Counted from the stretch's first letter, positions 27,261-36,018 are shown. The stretch: DNA of 64,000 nt from an uncultured Nitrospirales bacterium (GCA_951812745.1 OX638327.1:1-64000), one strand, 5' to 3'. The notes: a model not told the origin generated them from the sequence alone. Numbers and translations: made by a program.

Positions 27261-29006
27261 TCAAGGTGCCGACGCCGGCGTTTCCAATTCCACCATCCGG
27301 AGCGTATACAAATGGCGGTACAGGCCGTCCTGTTGCATGAGTGCCGCGTGCGTGCCTTCCTCGACGATCCTGCCCTTGTTGAGCACGAAAATCCGGTCGG
27401 CATCCTGAATGGTCGTGAGGCGGTGGGCGATCACCACGGTCGTCCGTCCCGCCATGAGTCCTTGTAAGGCACGTTGGACCAGCATCTCGGATTCGGAATC
27501 CAGGGCCGAGGTCGCTTCGTCCAGAATCAGGAGCCGGGGATTTTTGAGGATGGCCCGGGCAATGGCAATGCGTTGCCGTTGCCCACCTGATAGATTGACG
27601 CCTTTTTCCCCGACCATCGTGGCATACCCATCCGGGAGCGCCGAAATGAAGTCATGAGCATGAGCCGCCAGGCTCGCGGCCATAATGTCCTCTTCCGATG
27701 CGTCTTCCCGTCCGTATCGAATGTTTTCCAGGATCGTGTCTCCGAACAAGACGGTTTCTTGAGGTACGATGGCCAGTTGTTGATACAAACCGGCCAATTG
27801 CACGTCCCGCAGGTCCTGGTGGTCAATCGTGACGGCTCCTTCCGTGGGATCATAAAACCGGTGCAACAGGTTCGCGATCGTACTCTTCCCCGAACCGGTC
27901 GGACCCACCAACGCCACGATTTCGCCCGGACGCACTTCGAAGGAGAGATCGGCGAGCACCGGGTGACGCGGGTCATACGCGAAACTCACGTGTGAAAATT
28001 TGACGTGGCCTTGCACGTCGCGCAAGGGCCGGGCTTGGGGGGCGTCCGTCACCTCCGGCGTGGTGTCGAGCAATTCGAAGACGCGTTCCAGGGCGCCCTG
28101 TCCCTCCTTCATTTGGGAAAAGATCCGGGCCGCGGCGCCGAACGGCCCGATTAAAATCCCCGCAAACAACACGAAGGCCAGGAGGTCTCCGGGCGTCATG
28201 GCCCCGTCGATGACTTGCTTGCCGCCGTACCACAGGACGACGCCCGCCATCATCAACGTCAGGAGAGTGATGACGGGAATAAAGACGGAAAGGATTTTGG
28301 CGCGGCGGAGCGTCCCGGCCACCAGCGAGTCCACCGCGATGCCGAATCGTCCTTCCTCCCGGCCCGTTCGGACAAAGGATTTCACGACGCGAATACCCGA
28401 AATCACTTCTTCGATGAGGGTGGACAGGGCGGCCGTGTGATCCTGTATCTGCGTGGAAAGGGATTTCAAGCGCTTTCCGAACAGCCGGGCCACCAGGACC
28501 AGGAAGGGAAGCAACAGGACGATCAGCAGGCACAGTTTCCAATTCATGTACAACAGGAACGCAAGGCCGCCCACCAGCGTCACCAGTTGTTTGGCGGAGT
28601 CAATGGGAGTTTCGGTCACCAGGTTCTGGATCACGCCCACGTCGTTCATCAGTCGCGAGAGAATTTCTCCCGTGCGCCGTTTGGCAAAGAAGCTGAGAGA
28701 CAGGGTTTGCAGGTGACGAAACAGGTGGGTGCGAAAATCCGCGACGATCAGTTGAGACAGGCGGGTGGTCAGGTAGCTTTGGCCCATGCTCAAGACGCTT
28801 TGAATGACGGCGATCACCAGGAACAGCAGGATCGTCTGCGTCATGCGTTCCACGTTTCGTTGAACCGTGATGAGGTCCCACAGCGTCCCGCCGAGTTTCA
28901 GCAACGTCAGGTTGAGGGCCGCGACACCCATGATCAGGACGCCGGCCAATGCCAATTGAGAAAAATACGGACGGACAAACGGGAGCAGGCGGGAGAATTG
29001 ACTCAT
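27261..29006 (-). CDS. MsbA-like ABC exporter (fused membrane and ATPase domains)
   Basis: This 581-residue half-transporter has about six membrane helices in residues 1-310 and a nucleotide-binding domain after that. Walker A is GPTGSGKST, the signature is LSGGQRQRIAIARA, Walker B is LLILDEATSALD and the switch histidine is in VIAHRLTTI. It would work as a homodimer, probably flipping lipids such as lipid A or other lipophilic compounds as in MsbA. Substrate is inferred from family only. The nearest upstream gene on the same strand is the tiny COX24/bS22-like gene 209 bp away. Confidence 0.9.
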   Translation of the reverse strand: MSQFSRLLPFVRPYFSQLALAGVLIMGVAALNLTLLKLGGTLWDLITVQRNVERMTQTILLFLVIAVIQSVLSMGQSYLTTRLSQLIVADFRTHLFRHLQTLSLSFFAKRRTGEILSRLMNDVGVIQNLVTETPIDSAKQLVTLVGGLAFLLYMNWKLCLLIVLLLPFLVLVARLFGKRLKSLSTQIQDHTAALSTLIEEVISGIRVVKSFVRTGREEGRFGIAVDSLVAGTLRRAKILSVFIPVITLLTLMMAGVVLWYGGKQVIDGAMTPGDLLAFVLFAGILIGPFGAAARIFSQMKEGQGALERVFELLDTTPEVTDAPQARPLRDVQGHVKFSHVSFAYDPRHPVLADLSFEVRPGEIVALVGPTGSGKSTIANLLHRFYDPTEGAVTIDHQDLRDVQLAGLYQQLAIVPQETVLFGDTILENIRYGREDASEEDIMAASLAAHAHDFISALPDGYATMVGEKGVNLSGGQRQRIAIARAILKNPRLLILDEATSALDSESEMLVQRALQGLMAGRTTVVIAHRLTTIQDADRIFVLNKGRIVEEGTHAALMQQDGLYRHLYTLRMVELETPASAP

Positions 29007-29215
29007 GGCACGGGCTGGTCGTCAGGCGCGACAGGAGACGCGTACGGGAAGACAGGTGGCCATGGACGGTCGCAGGCTCGAAGAGTAGAGGGATAGCGCT
29101 GCCGATGCATTCACCGGCTCAACCGACGTGGCCCGGGGTGTCGAAAAGCCGGTGCGGTCGTTTCGTCCAAGGGATTGTATTGGTGCCGGCCCACCTAGTG
29201 CTGGAATGGTGAATC

Positions 29216-29311
29216 TCAGTTCCGCCGACGGGCGAATTTCATGCGTCGGCGAAGTTTTTTATGCTTATGCTTCCGCATTTTTTTTCGTCGTTTTTTGACT
29301 ACACTGGCCAT
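29216..29311 (-). CDS. Tiny AURKAIP1/COX24 (bS22-like) basic protein
   Basis: Read on the minus strand, an ATG at 29311 opens a 31-codon frame: MASVVKKRRKKMRKHKHKKL, followed by RRRMKFARRRN and TGA. It is almost entirely basic and shows the SVxKKRRKKMxxHKHKKLxRRxxxxRR pattern of the AURKAIP1/COX24 family, which includes small bacterial ribosome-associated proteins (bS22). A strong ribosome-binding site, GAAGGAG, lies seven bases before the start. Such genes are usually missed because of their size. The ribosomal role is from family knowledge. Confidence 0.82.
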   Translation of the reverse strand: MASVVKKRRKKMRKHKHKKLRRRMKFARRRN

Positions 29312-29466
29312 TCACACTCCTTCACTTCTTCCTCGGGCGGAAGCCGTCAACGGCACGACGGTCCGGGTCTCACTGGTCGAGAGCCACGTGATCAAGACAG
29401 TCATAAAGAATGCAGAGGTAACACAGCGTCCCGAGAAGTGTCAAGAAAATGCGCGATTGAGGGCTT

Positions 29467-29495
29467 TTGTGGTTTTATCACGCTCTCGCTATAAT
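29467..29495 (+). promoter_or_regulatory. Promoter directly abutting the lipoprotein start codon
   Basis: TTGTGG (29467-29472) and a perfect TATAAT (29490-29495) are spaced 17 bp apart. The ATG of the following gene is at 29502, where transcription would be expected to begin, implying a leaderless transcript. Confidence 0.55.
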
Positions 29496-29501
29496 GGCCC
29501 C

Positions 29502-29966
29502 ATGGTTCGATCCCATCTCTCCTTGTTCAGCCTGTTGCTGCTCCTCGTTGTGGCGGCGGCGGGGTGCCAGTTCTTCTCCTCAGACAAGAAAGTTTCCGCT
29601 GACCATGCGCGATTTGAGCGAATCGTGCAGGCGGTTGAAGCCCTACGCTTGGCGTATGAGAAACACAATTTCGACGCGATCCGAAAATTGACGTTGCCAT
29701 TAAAGGGCTTTCAGCGATTCGAAGGTCAGATACAACGGGACTTCGATACGTATCCGACGATTTCTCTGAACGTCACGATTGAGCGGATTTACATTCAAGG
29801 AGACCGGATCAGGGTCAACGTACGATGGGAGGGAACATGGCAACGCTCCCCCCAAGAAACGCCGGTGACGGATCAAGGCCACGGGGTGTGGGTGTGGAGT
29901 GGCACACAGGACATTTTGTTGGCGAGTGTGGAAGGAGCGATGCCGTTCGGAAAGGCCGGCCGTTAA
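29502..29966 (+). CDS. Putative lipoprotein of unknown family
   Basis: The 154-residue product starts with a lipoprotein signal (SLFSLLLLLVVAAAGC; Cys at residue 22) and a mature part predicted to be a helix pair followed by a beta-rich domain, with YIQGDRIRVNVRWEGTW reminiscent of nuclear-transport-factor-2-like or lipocalin-type folds. I do not recognise the family. The ATG at 29502 is chosen because the signal starts there; a longer frame from 29241 would have no signal at its N-terminus and covers the promoter. No ribosome-binding site is present. Confidence 0.75.
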   Translation: MVRSHLSLFSLLLLLVVAAAGCQFFSSDKKVSADHARFERIVQAVEALRLAYEKHNFDAIRKLTLPLKGFQRFEGQIQRDFDTYPTISLNVTIERIYIQGDRIRVNVRWEGTWQRSPQETPVTDQGHGVWVWSGTQDILLASVEGAMPFGKAGR

Positions 29967-30075
29967 GCCCCGTTGCCGGTTCTTTCTGCGGCCGCCATGA
30001 GGCCCGAGACCAACTCCCGTTTTTGATGCCCCCGATTGTGCCGACCGGCCTCAACGCCAATCCATCTTTATTTCC

Positions 30076-31698
30076 ATGAAAAAAAGCACGACACGGTATC
30101 GTTGGGGGCCGGAGGCTGACTTCCTGGTGATCGGGAGCGGGATCGCAGGATTGCGTGCCGCGATCGAGTTGGGTCGATACGGACGGGTGTTGATCGTGAC
30201 AAAAGGCAGCCGCCTGGAAAGCAACTCCATATACGCCCAGGGCGGAGTCGCCGTGGCCCTGAACGCCGAAGACGACGTGAACCTGCATTTCTCCGACACG
30301 ATCCGGGCTGGGCATCAGCTGGGCCGAGAAGAGGCGGCTCGGGTCCTGGTGGAGGAAGGGCCGACCCGAATCCAGGAACTCATCACCTGGGGCACGCAGT
30401 TCGATAAGGTCGGTGGGAAATTCGCCTTTACCAAGGAAGGGGCGCACAGCCGGAACCGCGTGCTGCGGGCCCGGGGCGATGCGACGGGCAATGAAATGAT
30501 TCGCGTCTTGCTGGAGCGGGCCCGGCAGCATCCCAATATTCAATGGTTTGATCGTCATTTTACCAAGGACCTGTTGGTCGTGGATGGCCGGTGCTGCGGC
30601 GCAGTGGCGGTGAATGAAGCCACGGGGGACGTCAAACTCCTCGCGGCCACGGCCGTGATTCTGACCACCGGCGGCGCAGGCCAGATTTACGGGAGGACCA
30701 CCAATACGGGGAACGCCACGGGCGACGGCATGGCCATGGCTTATCGGGCGGGTGTCGTGTTGGAGGACATGGAGTTCGTTCAATTTCATCCCACGTCTTT
30801 GTACCTGCCCTCCAGCCCGCCGTTTCTGTTGTCCGAAGCCATGCGGGGCGAAGGCGGGGTGCTCCGCAATCGGAAAGGAGCGTTGTTCCTGTCACGGCAT
30901 CATCCGGCTGCGGAAATGGCTTCCCGGGATATCGTGGCCCGGGCGATCTGGTCGGAAATGGCCGCGTCCCGGTCGCGCCACGTGTATTTGGACGTCACCC
31001 ATTTGGGGAAAGGCTTTATCAAAAAACGGTTCCCGACGATTTACCGGACCTGCTTGCAGTTCGACATCGACATCACGGAGGAGTGGATTCCGGTATCTCC
31101 GAGCGCCCATTATTTCATGGGCGGCCTGAAAGCGGGGATCGATGGTGAGACGACCCTGTCCGGCCTGTTTGCCGCGGGAGAAGTGGCCTGCAATGGGGTG
31201 CACGGGGCGAATCGGTTGGCGAGCAATTCCTTGTTGGAAGGGCTGGTCTTCGGATACCGTGCCGCCATGGCCGCGACCTCCCTTCCGGCGGCTCCCAAGC
31301 GTGCGCACCTGAAAAGTCTGGCTGCGCGGTTGGCCGCAGAACCGGTCGGCGCGTTGGAAGACAGCGAAAAACTCAGGAACTCCTTACGCCGGCTGATGTG
31401 GACCAAAGTCGGGCTGGTCAGGACCGGTGATTCCTTGATCCAGGCACTGACGCAGTTTTCCCGGTGGGATCCGCAAATCCAGGCTTCGTTGCAGACGCGG
31501 TCCGATTTGGAAGTCAGGAATATGATCCAAGTGGCGCGGTGCGTGACCGAGGCCGCCTTGTGGAGGGAAAACAGCCTGGGGACGCATTACCGGGAGGACT
31601 TCCCGAGTTGTAAGGGGCCGGCGTGGAAGACCCACAGTCAGGTTAGTCTGGACGAATCTCTGGATTTTTCTCCAAAAACCCGGCGGCGCGCCGGATAA
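30076..31698 (+). CDS. nadB: L-aspartate oxidase
   Basis: The 540-residue flavoprotein oxidises L-aspartate to iminoaspartate, the first step of NAD synthesis. The FAD-binding motif VIGSGIAGLRAAIELG (about residues 18-33), SIYAQGGVAVAL, the active-site region EGAHSRNRVLRARGDATGNE, QFHPTSLY and the C-terminal HYREDFPS segment all match NadB rather than fumarate reductase or succinate dehydrogenase flavoprotein. No nadA or nadC is adjacent. The start ATG is the first in frame after the preceding gene. Confidence 0.95.
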   Translation: MKKSTTRYRWGPEADFLVIGSGIAGLRAAIELGRYGRVLIVTKGSRLESNSIYAQGGVAVALNAEDDVNLHFSDTIRAGHQLGREEAARVLVEEGPTRIQELITWGTQFDKVGGKFAFTKEGAHSRNRVLRARGDATGNEMIRVLLERARQHPNIQWFDRHFTKDLLVVDGRCCGAVAVNEATGDVKLLAATAVILTTGGAGQIYGRTTNTGNATGDGMAMAYRAGVVLEDMEFVQFHPTSLYLPSSPPFLLSEAMRGEGGVLRNRKGALFLSRHHPAAEMASRDIVARAIWSEMAASRSRHVYLDVTHLGKGFIKKRFPTIYRTCLQFDIDITEEWIPVSPSAHYFMGGLKAGIDGETTLSGLFAAGEVACNGVHGANRLASNSLLEGLVFGYRAAMAATSLPAAPKRAHLKSLAARLAAEPVGALEDSEKLRNSLRRLMWTKVGLVRTGDSLIQALTQFSRWDPQIQASLQTRSDLEVRNMIQVARCVTEAALWRENSLGTHYREDFPSCKGPAWKTHSQVSLDESLDFSPKTRRRAG

Positions 31699-31704
31699 TT
31701 ATAG

Positions 31705-31760
31705 GGGACGGCCCCCGTGCCGTCCCGCCCCCTTCCTTGGGCCGCTACAGGGAGCGGCCC
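31705..31760. repeat. Double hairpin between nadB and the pabC-like gene
   Basis: GGGACGG (31705-31711)/CCGTCCC (31720-31726) and GGGCCGCT (31739-31746)/AGCGGCCC (31753-31760) are two perfect hairpins of a common dispersed type. They lie between convergent genes and include the last codons and stop codon of the pabC-like gene, so they may serve as a bidirectional transcription end. Confidence 0.65.
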
Positions 31761-32671
31761 CTACAGGATCGACTCTGAGCTCTCAAGAGGTGTTCGTAGC
31801 GGGTTTGAAGCACGGCCACCCAGGAACGGGCGGTTTGTTTCGGGAAGGAACGGCCGTCGATTGTGTGAACCGGTAGTATGCCCAACCCGCTACTCGTCAG
31901 AAAACATTCATCCGCTTCATACAGAACTTCGGGACGGTAGCGGCCTTCCCGGGTTTGCAGGCCCAAGGTCGGGGCCACTTTCAGCACGACTCCCCGGGTG
32001 ATGCCGGGCAGGACGCCGCATGCCAGCGACGGCGTGTACAGTGTCTTGTCTCTGATAAAAAAAAGGTTGCTCATCGAGCATTCGGCCACATGCCCGCCGG
32101 TGGTCAACATCAACCCTTCAAAGGCGCCACGTTCCTCAGCCTCCCGTTTGGCCAACAGATTATGGAGATAGTTCAGGGTTTTGGCTTGAGCCGGATACGA
32201 ACGCGGTGACGGCCTGCGGCCCGTGGCGAGGGCGAGCTTCACCCCCTTGCGGCGTTGGGAGGGTGTCACGTGCGGGAGGGGCCGTGGAAACAGCACAATC
32301 GTGGTGGTGCTCTGGAGCCTGTCCTGAGCGGAGCGAAGGATCGCCCCGGCCCCGGCGGCCGGGGTTGCCGATTCCCGGGTCTGGGGGGTGCCGGGCCCAC
32401 GGGAGACCGTCAGGCGAATCAACGCGTCGTCCACACGGTTCTTGTCGATCACCTTCTGAAAAATCACCGGCCACTGTTTTTCGGGTAGCGGCAGCCGGAT
32501 CTGCCGGCAGGAGCGGGCGAGCCGCTCGAGATGACGGTCCAGCCAGACCGGGCGCCCGTCATGGATCCGGACGGTTTCGAAGAGGCCGTCGCCGTACAGG
32601 AACCCGCGATCAAAGACGGAGATCCGCGCCCGTTCTGCCTGCACGATCCGGTCATTCAGATACACCCACAT
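31745..32671 (-). CDS. Class IV aminotransferase, probable 4-amino-4-deoxychorismate lyase
   Basis: The 308-residue PLP enzyme belongs to fold type IV (IlvE/PabC/D-amino-acid aminotransferase). FDRGFLYGDGLFETVRI near the N-terminus, the PLP lysine in QAKTLNYLHNLL, ECSMSNLFF and CGVLPGITR are the family markers. It directly follows a pabB/trpE-like gene (18 bp gap), which favours the PabC role in folate synthesis. Two oddities are visible: an internal segment of about 16-20 residues, AGAILRSAQDRLQS, encoded by a dispersed repeat, and a C-terminal tail SRSCRGRSL encoded by a hairpin repeat. The ATG at 32671 is chosen over an upstream TTG. Confidence 0.85.
   Translation of the reverse strand: MWVYLNDRIVQAERARISVFDRGFLYGDGLFETVRIHDGRPVWLDRHLERLARSCRQIRLPLPEKQWPVIFQKVIDKNRVDDALIRLTVSRGPGTPQTRESATPAAGAGAILRSAQDRLQSTTTIVLFPRPLPHVTPSQRRKGVKLALATGRRPSPRSYPAQAKTLNYLHNLLAKREAEERGAFEGLMLTTGGHVAECSMSNLFFIRDKTLYTPSLACGVLPGITRGVVLKVAPTLGLQTREGRYRPEVLYEADECFLTSSGLGILPVHTIDGRSFPKQTARSWVAVLQTRYEHLLRAQSRSCRGRSL
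32318..32342. repeat. Dispersed repeat embedded in frame in the pabC-like gene
   Basis: The stretch reading CCTGTCCTGAGCGGAGCGAA (then GGATC) on the plus strand matches a short repeat type found in intergenic regions of many bacteria. Here it is inside a reading frame and adds residues such as LRSAQDRLQ without breaking it. Confidence 0.6.
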
Positions 32672-32689
32672 GGAAGGCAACGCGGCGTC

Positions 32690-34177
32690 TTATTCCAACG
32701 CTTCAAACAGGGCTTGGGCTTTGTAAAGGGTTTCCTGGTACTCGCGATGGGGATCGGAGTCCGCGACGATGCCGGCACCCACTTGCAGGTAGGCCCGTTG
32801 CTGCGCCAACACCATGGTGCGAATCAGAATGTTGAAGTCTACGTCGCCGGTCCAACTCACGTATCCCAGGGACCCGGTATAGGGTCCGCGACGTACGGGT
32901 TCCAGTTCTTCGATGATCTCCATGCAGCGGATCTTGGGGGTGCCGGTGATCGTGCCGCCCGGGAACACGGATCGGATGAGGTCCAGGGTGGAACACGCGG
33001 GCCGCAGCGTACCGCCGACCTCGGACACCAAATGCGCCACGTGCGAATACTGCTCGATCGTCATGAATTCCTCAACGTGCACCGACCCGTATTCGCAGAC
33101 CCGGCCCAGGTCATTCCGGGCCAAGTCCACCAGCATCACGTGTTCCGCGCGCTCTTTGGCATCGAGCCGCAGGTTGTCCATGAGTGCGTGATCTTCACCC
33201 GCGGTTCGGCCTCGCGGCTTGGTGCCGGCAATGGGACGTGCCGTCACCCGGTTGCCGGTGACTTGCACGAGCCGTTCGGGCGAGGACGAGACCAACGCGA
33301 GATTCCCGGTCACGAACAATCCGGAAAACGGCGACGGGTTCACCGTGCGCAGGCGGTGATACAGGTTTTGGCCGACCGTGTGCAGTGCATGGTCTTCCGC
33401 CGGATTGAAGGCGACGGAAAAGCGTTGGGCGAGATTGGCCTGATAAATGTCGCCGGCGCCGATGAACGCCTGGCATTGTTGCACGCGTTCGACGTACTCC
33501 CGTTCGGAATGGGTGCCCTCCATGGTGGAGGCCTTGATCGGAGACCTCCATGGGCCGGTCTTCACGAATGGAGAATCCAAGCGGCTGTCCAATTCGTCCA
33601 TGCGGGCCGTGCCTTCACAATGCAAGACCTCATGGGATTCGGACAGCAACCGGTCTGGGGGCGGGGTGAACACGATATGCCGCATCCGGGTGTGGTGATC
33701 GATCACGACCACAAGATCGAAAAACAGAAACTCCAGATCGGGCAGGGGAAGGTCCGGGCGGGCCAGCGACGGGAGCACTTCGTAGTGCCGAACGGCATCA
33801 TAACTCAGATACCCGACGGCGCCACCGATAAACGGCGGCAGAGAGTCGGAACGAGGCACCAGGCACGGTCCCAGCATTTTGAATAGTGCGGGCAATGGCT
33901 CCCCTTGATGCCGCGTCATGCCATGCGCCGTTTCCAGGGTATGCCAGCCCGGGCCTCCGGACACGATCAGGTACGGGTCGGCGGCCACGAATGAATAGCG
34001 GGCTTGGCTGGAGGATTGTTTTCCGCTTTCCAGCAAAACGGACGGCCGGTGCGGAACGGCGATCCGTTGGTAGACGTCCCAGGGACTTTCTGCATGCAAG
34101 GTCCTTGTCCGGACCAGCGGGAACCGCCCGGTGCCGGGATACGTGGACGAACCTGAAGAAAGGACGGGCTGGCTCAT
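32690..34177 (-). CDS. Anthranilate/aminodeoxychorismate synthase component I
   Basis: The 495-residue chorismate-binding enzyme aminates chorismate. The core contains DIYQANLAQRFS, FSGLFV, SSSPERLVQV, PIAGTKPRG, RAEHVMLVDLARNDLGRV, SHVAHLVSEV and FPGGTITGTPKIR. The neighbouring pabC-like gene suggests the folate (PabB) role. However, the motif reads PIAGT, as in anthranilate synthase TrpE, instead of PIKGT of typical PabB, so its product, or a dual role, is uncertain. No glutamine amidotransferase partner (PabA/TrpG) is adjacent. Confidence 0.88.
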   Translation of the reverse strand: MSQPVLSSGSSTYPGTGRFPLVRTRTLHAESPWDVYQRIAVPHRPSVLLESGKQSSSQARYSFVAADPYLIVSGGPGWHTLETAHGMTRHQGEPLPALFKMLGPCLVPRSDSLPPFIGGAVGYLSYDAVRHYEVLPSLARPDLPLPDLEFLFFDLVVVIDHHTRMRHIVFTPPPDRLLSESHEVLHCEGTARMDELDSRLDSPFVKTGPWRSPIKASTMEGTHSEREYVERVQQCQAFIGAGDIYQANLAQRFSVAFNPAEDHALHTVGQNLYHRLRTVNPSPFSGLFVTGNLALVSSSPERLVQVTGNRVTARPIAGTKPRGRTAGEDHALMDNLRLDAKERAEHVMLVDLARNDLGRVCEYGSVHVEEFMTIEQYSHVAHLVSEVGGTLRPACSTLDLIRSVFPGGTITGTPKIRCMEIIEELEPVRRGPYTGSLGYVSWTGDVDFNILIRTMVLAQQRAYLQVGAGIVADSDPHREYQETLYKAQALFEALE

Positions 34178-34449
34178 GACTTGTGATCGGGCTCGGACGA
34201 TTGTGTGCGTATCATACGGGAGCGGGTAGGGAAGAGAAAGCCCTTCCGTGAAAAACGCGAGGAAGACGTACAGGCTTCACCTTGCGTCATTCGCTCCACA
34301 CCTGTTCCCACAATTTGTAGCAGGATCTATCGGAGAGTGGTGGCCCCATACAAGGGTTGGACATTTGATTATTGGAATGCCACAATCCTGGGCTGACAGC
34401 GGAAGTGAACGCTGGTCCCTTTCTTACGCAAACTTCGCTTATAAGGATC

Positions 34450-35520
34450 ATGCTCATCATGACACGGTTACCTTTGCTGTTTTGGCCACGCCACGCCATA
34501 TCCACCGTCTTCATTTGTGTGTTCGTCATCCCTGTGTTGTGGCCGTCTGTCGCCACGTCGGGTGAGTTTGACGAAGACGCGGTTGCCATGCCCCTGCGCA
34601 TCGTTAACCTGAACCCCTTTTTTGTTCCCTACGGCGTCCCGGTTTCCGTCGGTACGCGCACGGTGCCACCGGGGTCGTCGCAGCTCACCTTCGCCGTGGA
34701 TACCGCGTCTTATTTGAGTGCCGCGGCCTCAGGTTCCGAGTATCTTTTGCTCGATGGTGAGACCTACCGCAGCAGTCTCATGCTGCGCCGCGGTTTCCGG
34801 CCCGGGTGGGAATATTTCCTGGAACTGTCCGCCGTGGGTCACCACGGCGGGTTGTTCGACGGCTTCATCGAGAATTGGCACGACTTCTTCGGCCTCCCGC
34901 AAGGTGGGCGGGACGCTGCTCCGCGTGACCACCTGGCCCTGATCTACGAGGACGGTGCCGGCACCCGCGTGAATCTACGACAGGACGTGTTCTCGCTGGG
35001 CGACTTGGTGCTCGGCGTCGGGTACGCGGTGCCGGAGTGGCCGATCCAGAATGACGGGCTGACGATTCGGGGCAATATCAAGATCCCGACCGGGAACGCC
35101 GGCTCCTTTGCGGGCCTGGGCCGCTTGTCGACGTCGCTCTGGGCGGAGACCTCGGGTGCGCTGCCTTGGTCGGAAACCTCCCGCGCGTGGTTGTATACGG
35201 CGACGTTGGGCCTCCTGGTCGCCGAGCCGCCGAAGCGCCTGTCGAGCGTGGGCGACCCGTTCATCGGATTCGGACGGGCCAGCGTCACCTGGCGCGCCCT
35301 GTCCCGCTTGAATCTCACCGTGCAGGTCGATGTCCATTCCTCGCCCTATCGGTCCTCGAATTTGGACGAGATGGCCGATCCAGTCGTCATCCTTGGCTTC
35401 GGCGGTTCCGTGAAAGTGACTGAGAACGCGACACTTGAAATCGCAGTCACTGAAGATGACGGCATGCATCGTGCCGCACCGGATATCGGTCTGCATACGG
35501 CTTTACGCTGGAGGCTATAG
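34450..35520 (+). CDS. DUF3187-family putative outer-membrane protein
   Basis: The 356-residue protein begins with a hydrophobic export segment (HAISTVFICVFVIPVLWPSVATSG) and then has the DUF3187 pattern: PLRIVNLNPFFVPYGVPV, followed by repeated amphipathic beta strands such as LEFLLFVG-like and LTVQVDVHSSPYRS, and a final strand GLHTALRWRL. This suggests an outer-membrane beta-barrel, but function is unknown. The start at 34450 (AAGGATC just before) is not firm; ATG at 34459 is possible. The 270-bp gap before it holds nothing else clear. Confidence 0.7.
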   Translation: MLIMTRLPLLFWPRHAISTVFICVFVIPVLWPSVATSGEFDEDAVAMPLRIVNLNPFFVPYGVPVSVGTRTVPPGSSQLTFAVDTASYLSAAASGSEYLLLDGETYRSSLMLRRGFRPGWEYFLELSAVGHHGGLFDGFIENWHDFFGLPQGGRDAAPRDHLALIYEDGAGTRVNLRQDVFSLGDLVLGVGYAVPEWPIQNDGLTIRGNIKIPTGNAGSFAGLGRLSTSLWAETSGALPWSETSRAWLYTATLGLLVAEPPKRLSSVGDPFIGFGRASVTWRALSRLNLTVQVDVHSSPYRSSNLDEMADPVVILGFGGSVKVTENATLEIAVTEDDGMHRAAPDIGLHTALRWRL

Positions 35521-35570
35521 CAGTAGCAGATTCCTCGCTTCGCCTGGAATGACAACTCCCCTCACCCTGG

Positions 35571-35606
35571 CTCCCTCACCCCAACCCTCTCCCAGAGGGA
35601 GAGGGG
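35571..35606. repeat. CCCTCTCCC palindrome with CCCTCACCCCAA flank
   Basis: CCCTCTCCC (35585-35593) and GGGAGAGGG (35597-35605) form a perfect hairpin with a 3-base loop, preceded by CTCCCTCACCCCAA. It is the same family as at 8199, in opposite orientation, and lies between the DUF3187 gene and the atp genes. Confidence 0.7.
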
Positions 35607-35694
35607 AAAACGGCTACGAAAGACAAAGAAACTGGAGCCCCGATCAGGTCGGGGATGATAGAGAAGAGAAGGCGGGGAGAACGAAACCAATTAC

Positions 35695-35724
35695 TTGACA
35701 GTCGAATCGGGATTTTGATTGAAT
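35695..35724 (+). promoter_or_regulatory. Probable promoter of the atp Fo genes
   Basis: A perfect TTGACA (35695-35700) is followed after 18 bp by TTGAAT (35719-35724), about 30 bp before the first gene (AtpI/AtpZ-like). Spacing and position fit a sigma70-type promoter. Confidence 0.5.
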
Positions 35725-35753
35725 AGCCTGCCCGGAATCGAGAGGCCGGGCCT

Positions 35754-35975
35754 ATGCCTTCGTCACCAGATCCATTGTTTGCGGGGTTAGGGCAAGCCGT
35801 GCGCATCGGCACGAATTTGCTTGCGACGTTGATGGTGGGCGGAGGGTTGGGGTGGAGCATCGACTCCTACGTGTTGCCCACTGAACCTTGGGGTTTGGTG
35901 GGAGGTTTGATCCTCGGGGTGATTGCCGGTATTCGAAACGCCTACCGTACTGCCCAACGCTGGGATCACTCGTAG
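35754..35975 (+). CDS. AtpI/AtpZ-family ATP synthase accessory protein
   Basis: The 73-residue membrane protein has two hydrophobic helices: GTNLLATLMVGGGLGWSIDSYV and PWGLVGGLILGVIAGIRNAY. It matches the AtpZ/AtpI family of small proteins encoded ahead of F-ATPase Fo genes and implicated in c-ring assembly or Mg2+ transport. Its place immediately upstream of atpB, with the promoter just before it, supports this. Confidence 0.82.
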   Translation: MPSSPDPLFAGLGQAVRIGTNLLATLMVGGGLGWSIDSYVLPTEPWGLVGGLILGVIAGIRNAYRTAQRWDHS

Positions 35976-36018
35976 CGTTTCCCTAAAACATTTTCTCTAA
36001 CGCGAAGACGAGATTCCA

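Noticed and set aside
29241-29501. Longer N-terminal extension of the lipoprotein gene from 29241
   Set aside because: It covers the promoter and the COX24-like gene on the other strand and would bury the signal peptide; the start at 29502 is favoured.
32531-33886. A 451-codon open frame opposite the pabB-like gene
   Set aside because: Composition is that of an antisense shadow (rich in H, R, G and Q), with no recognisable motif; the minus-strand gene is clearly real.
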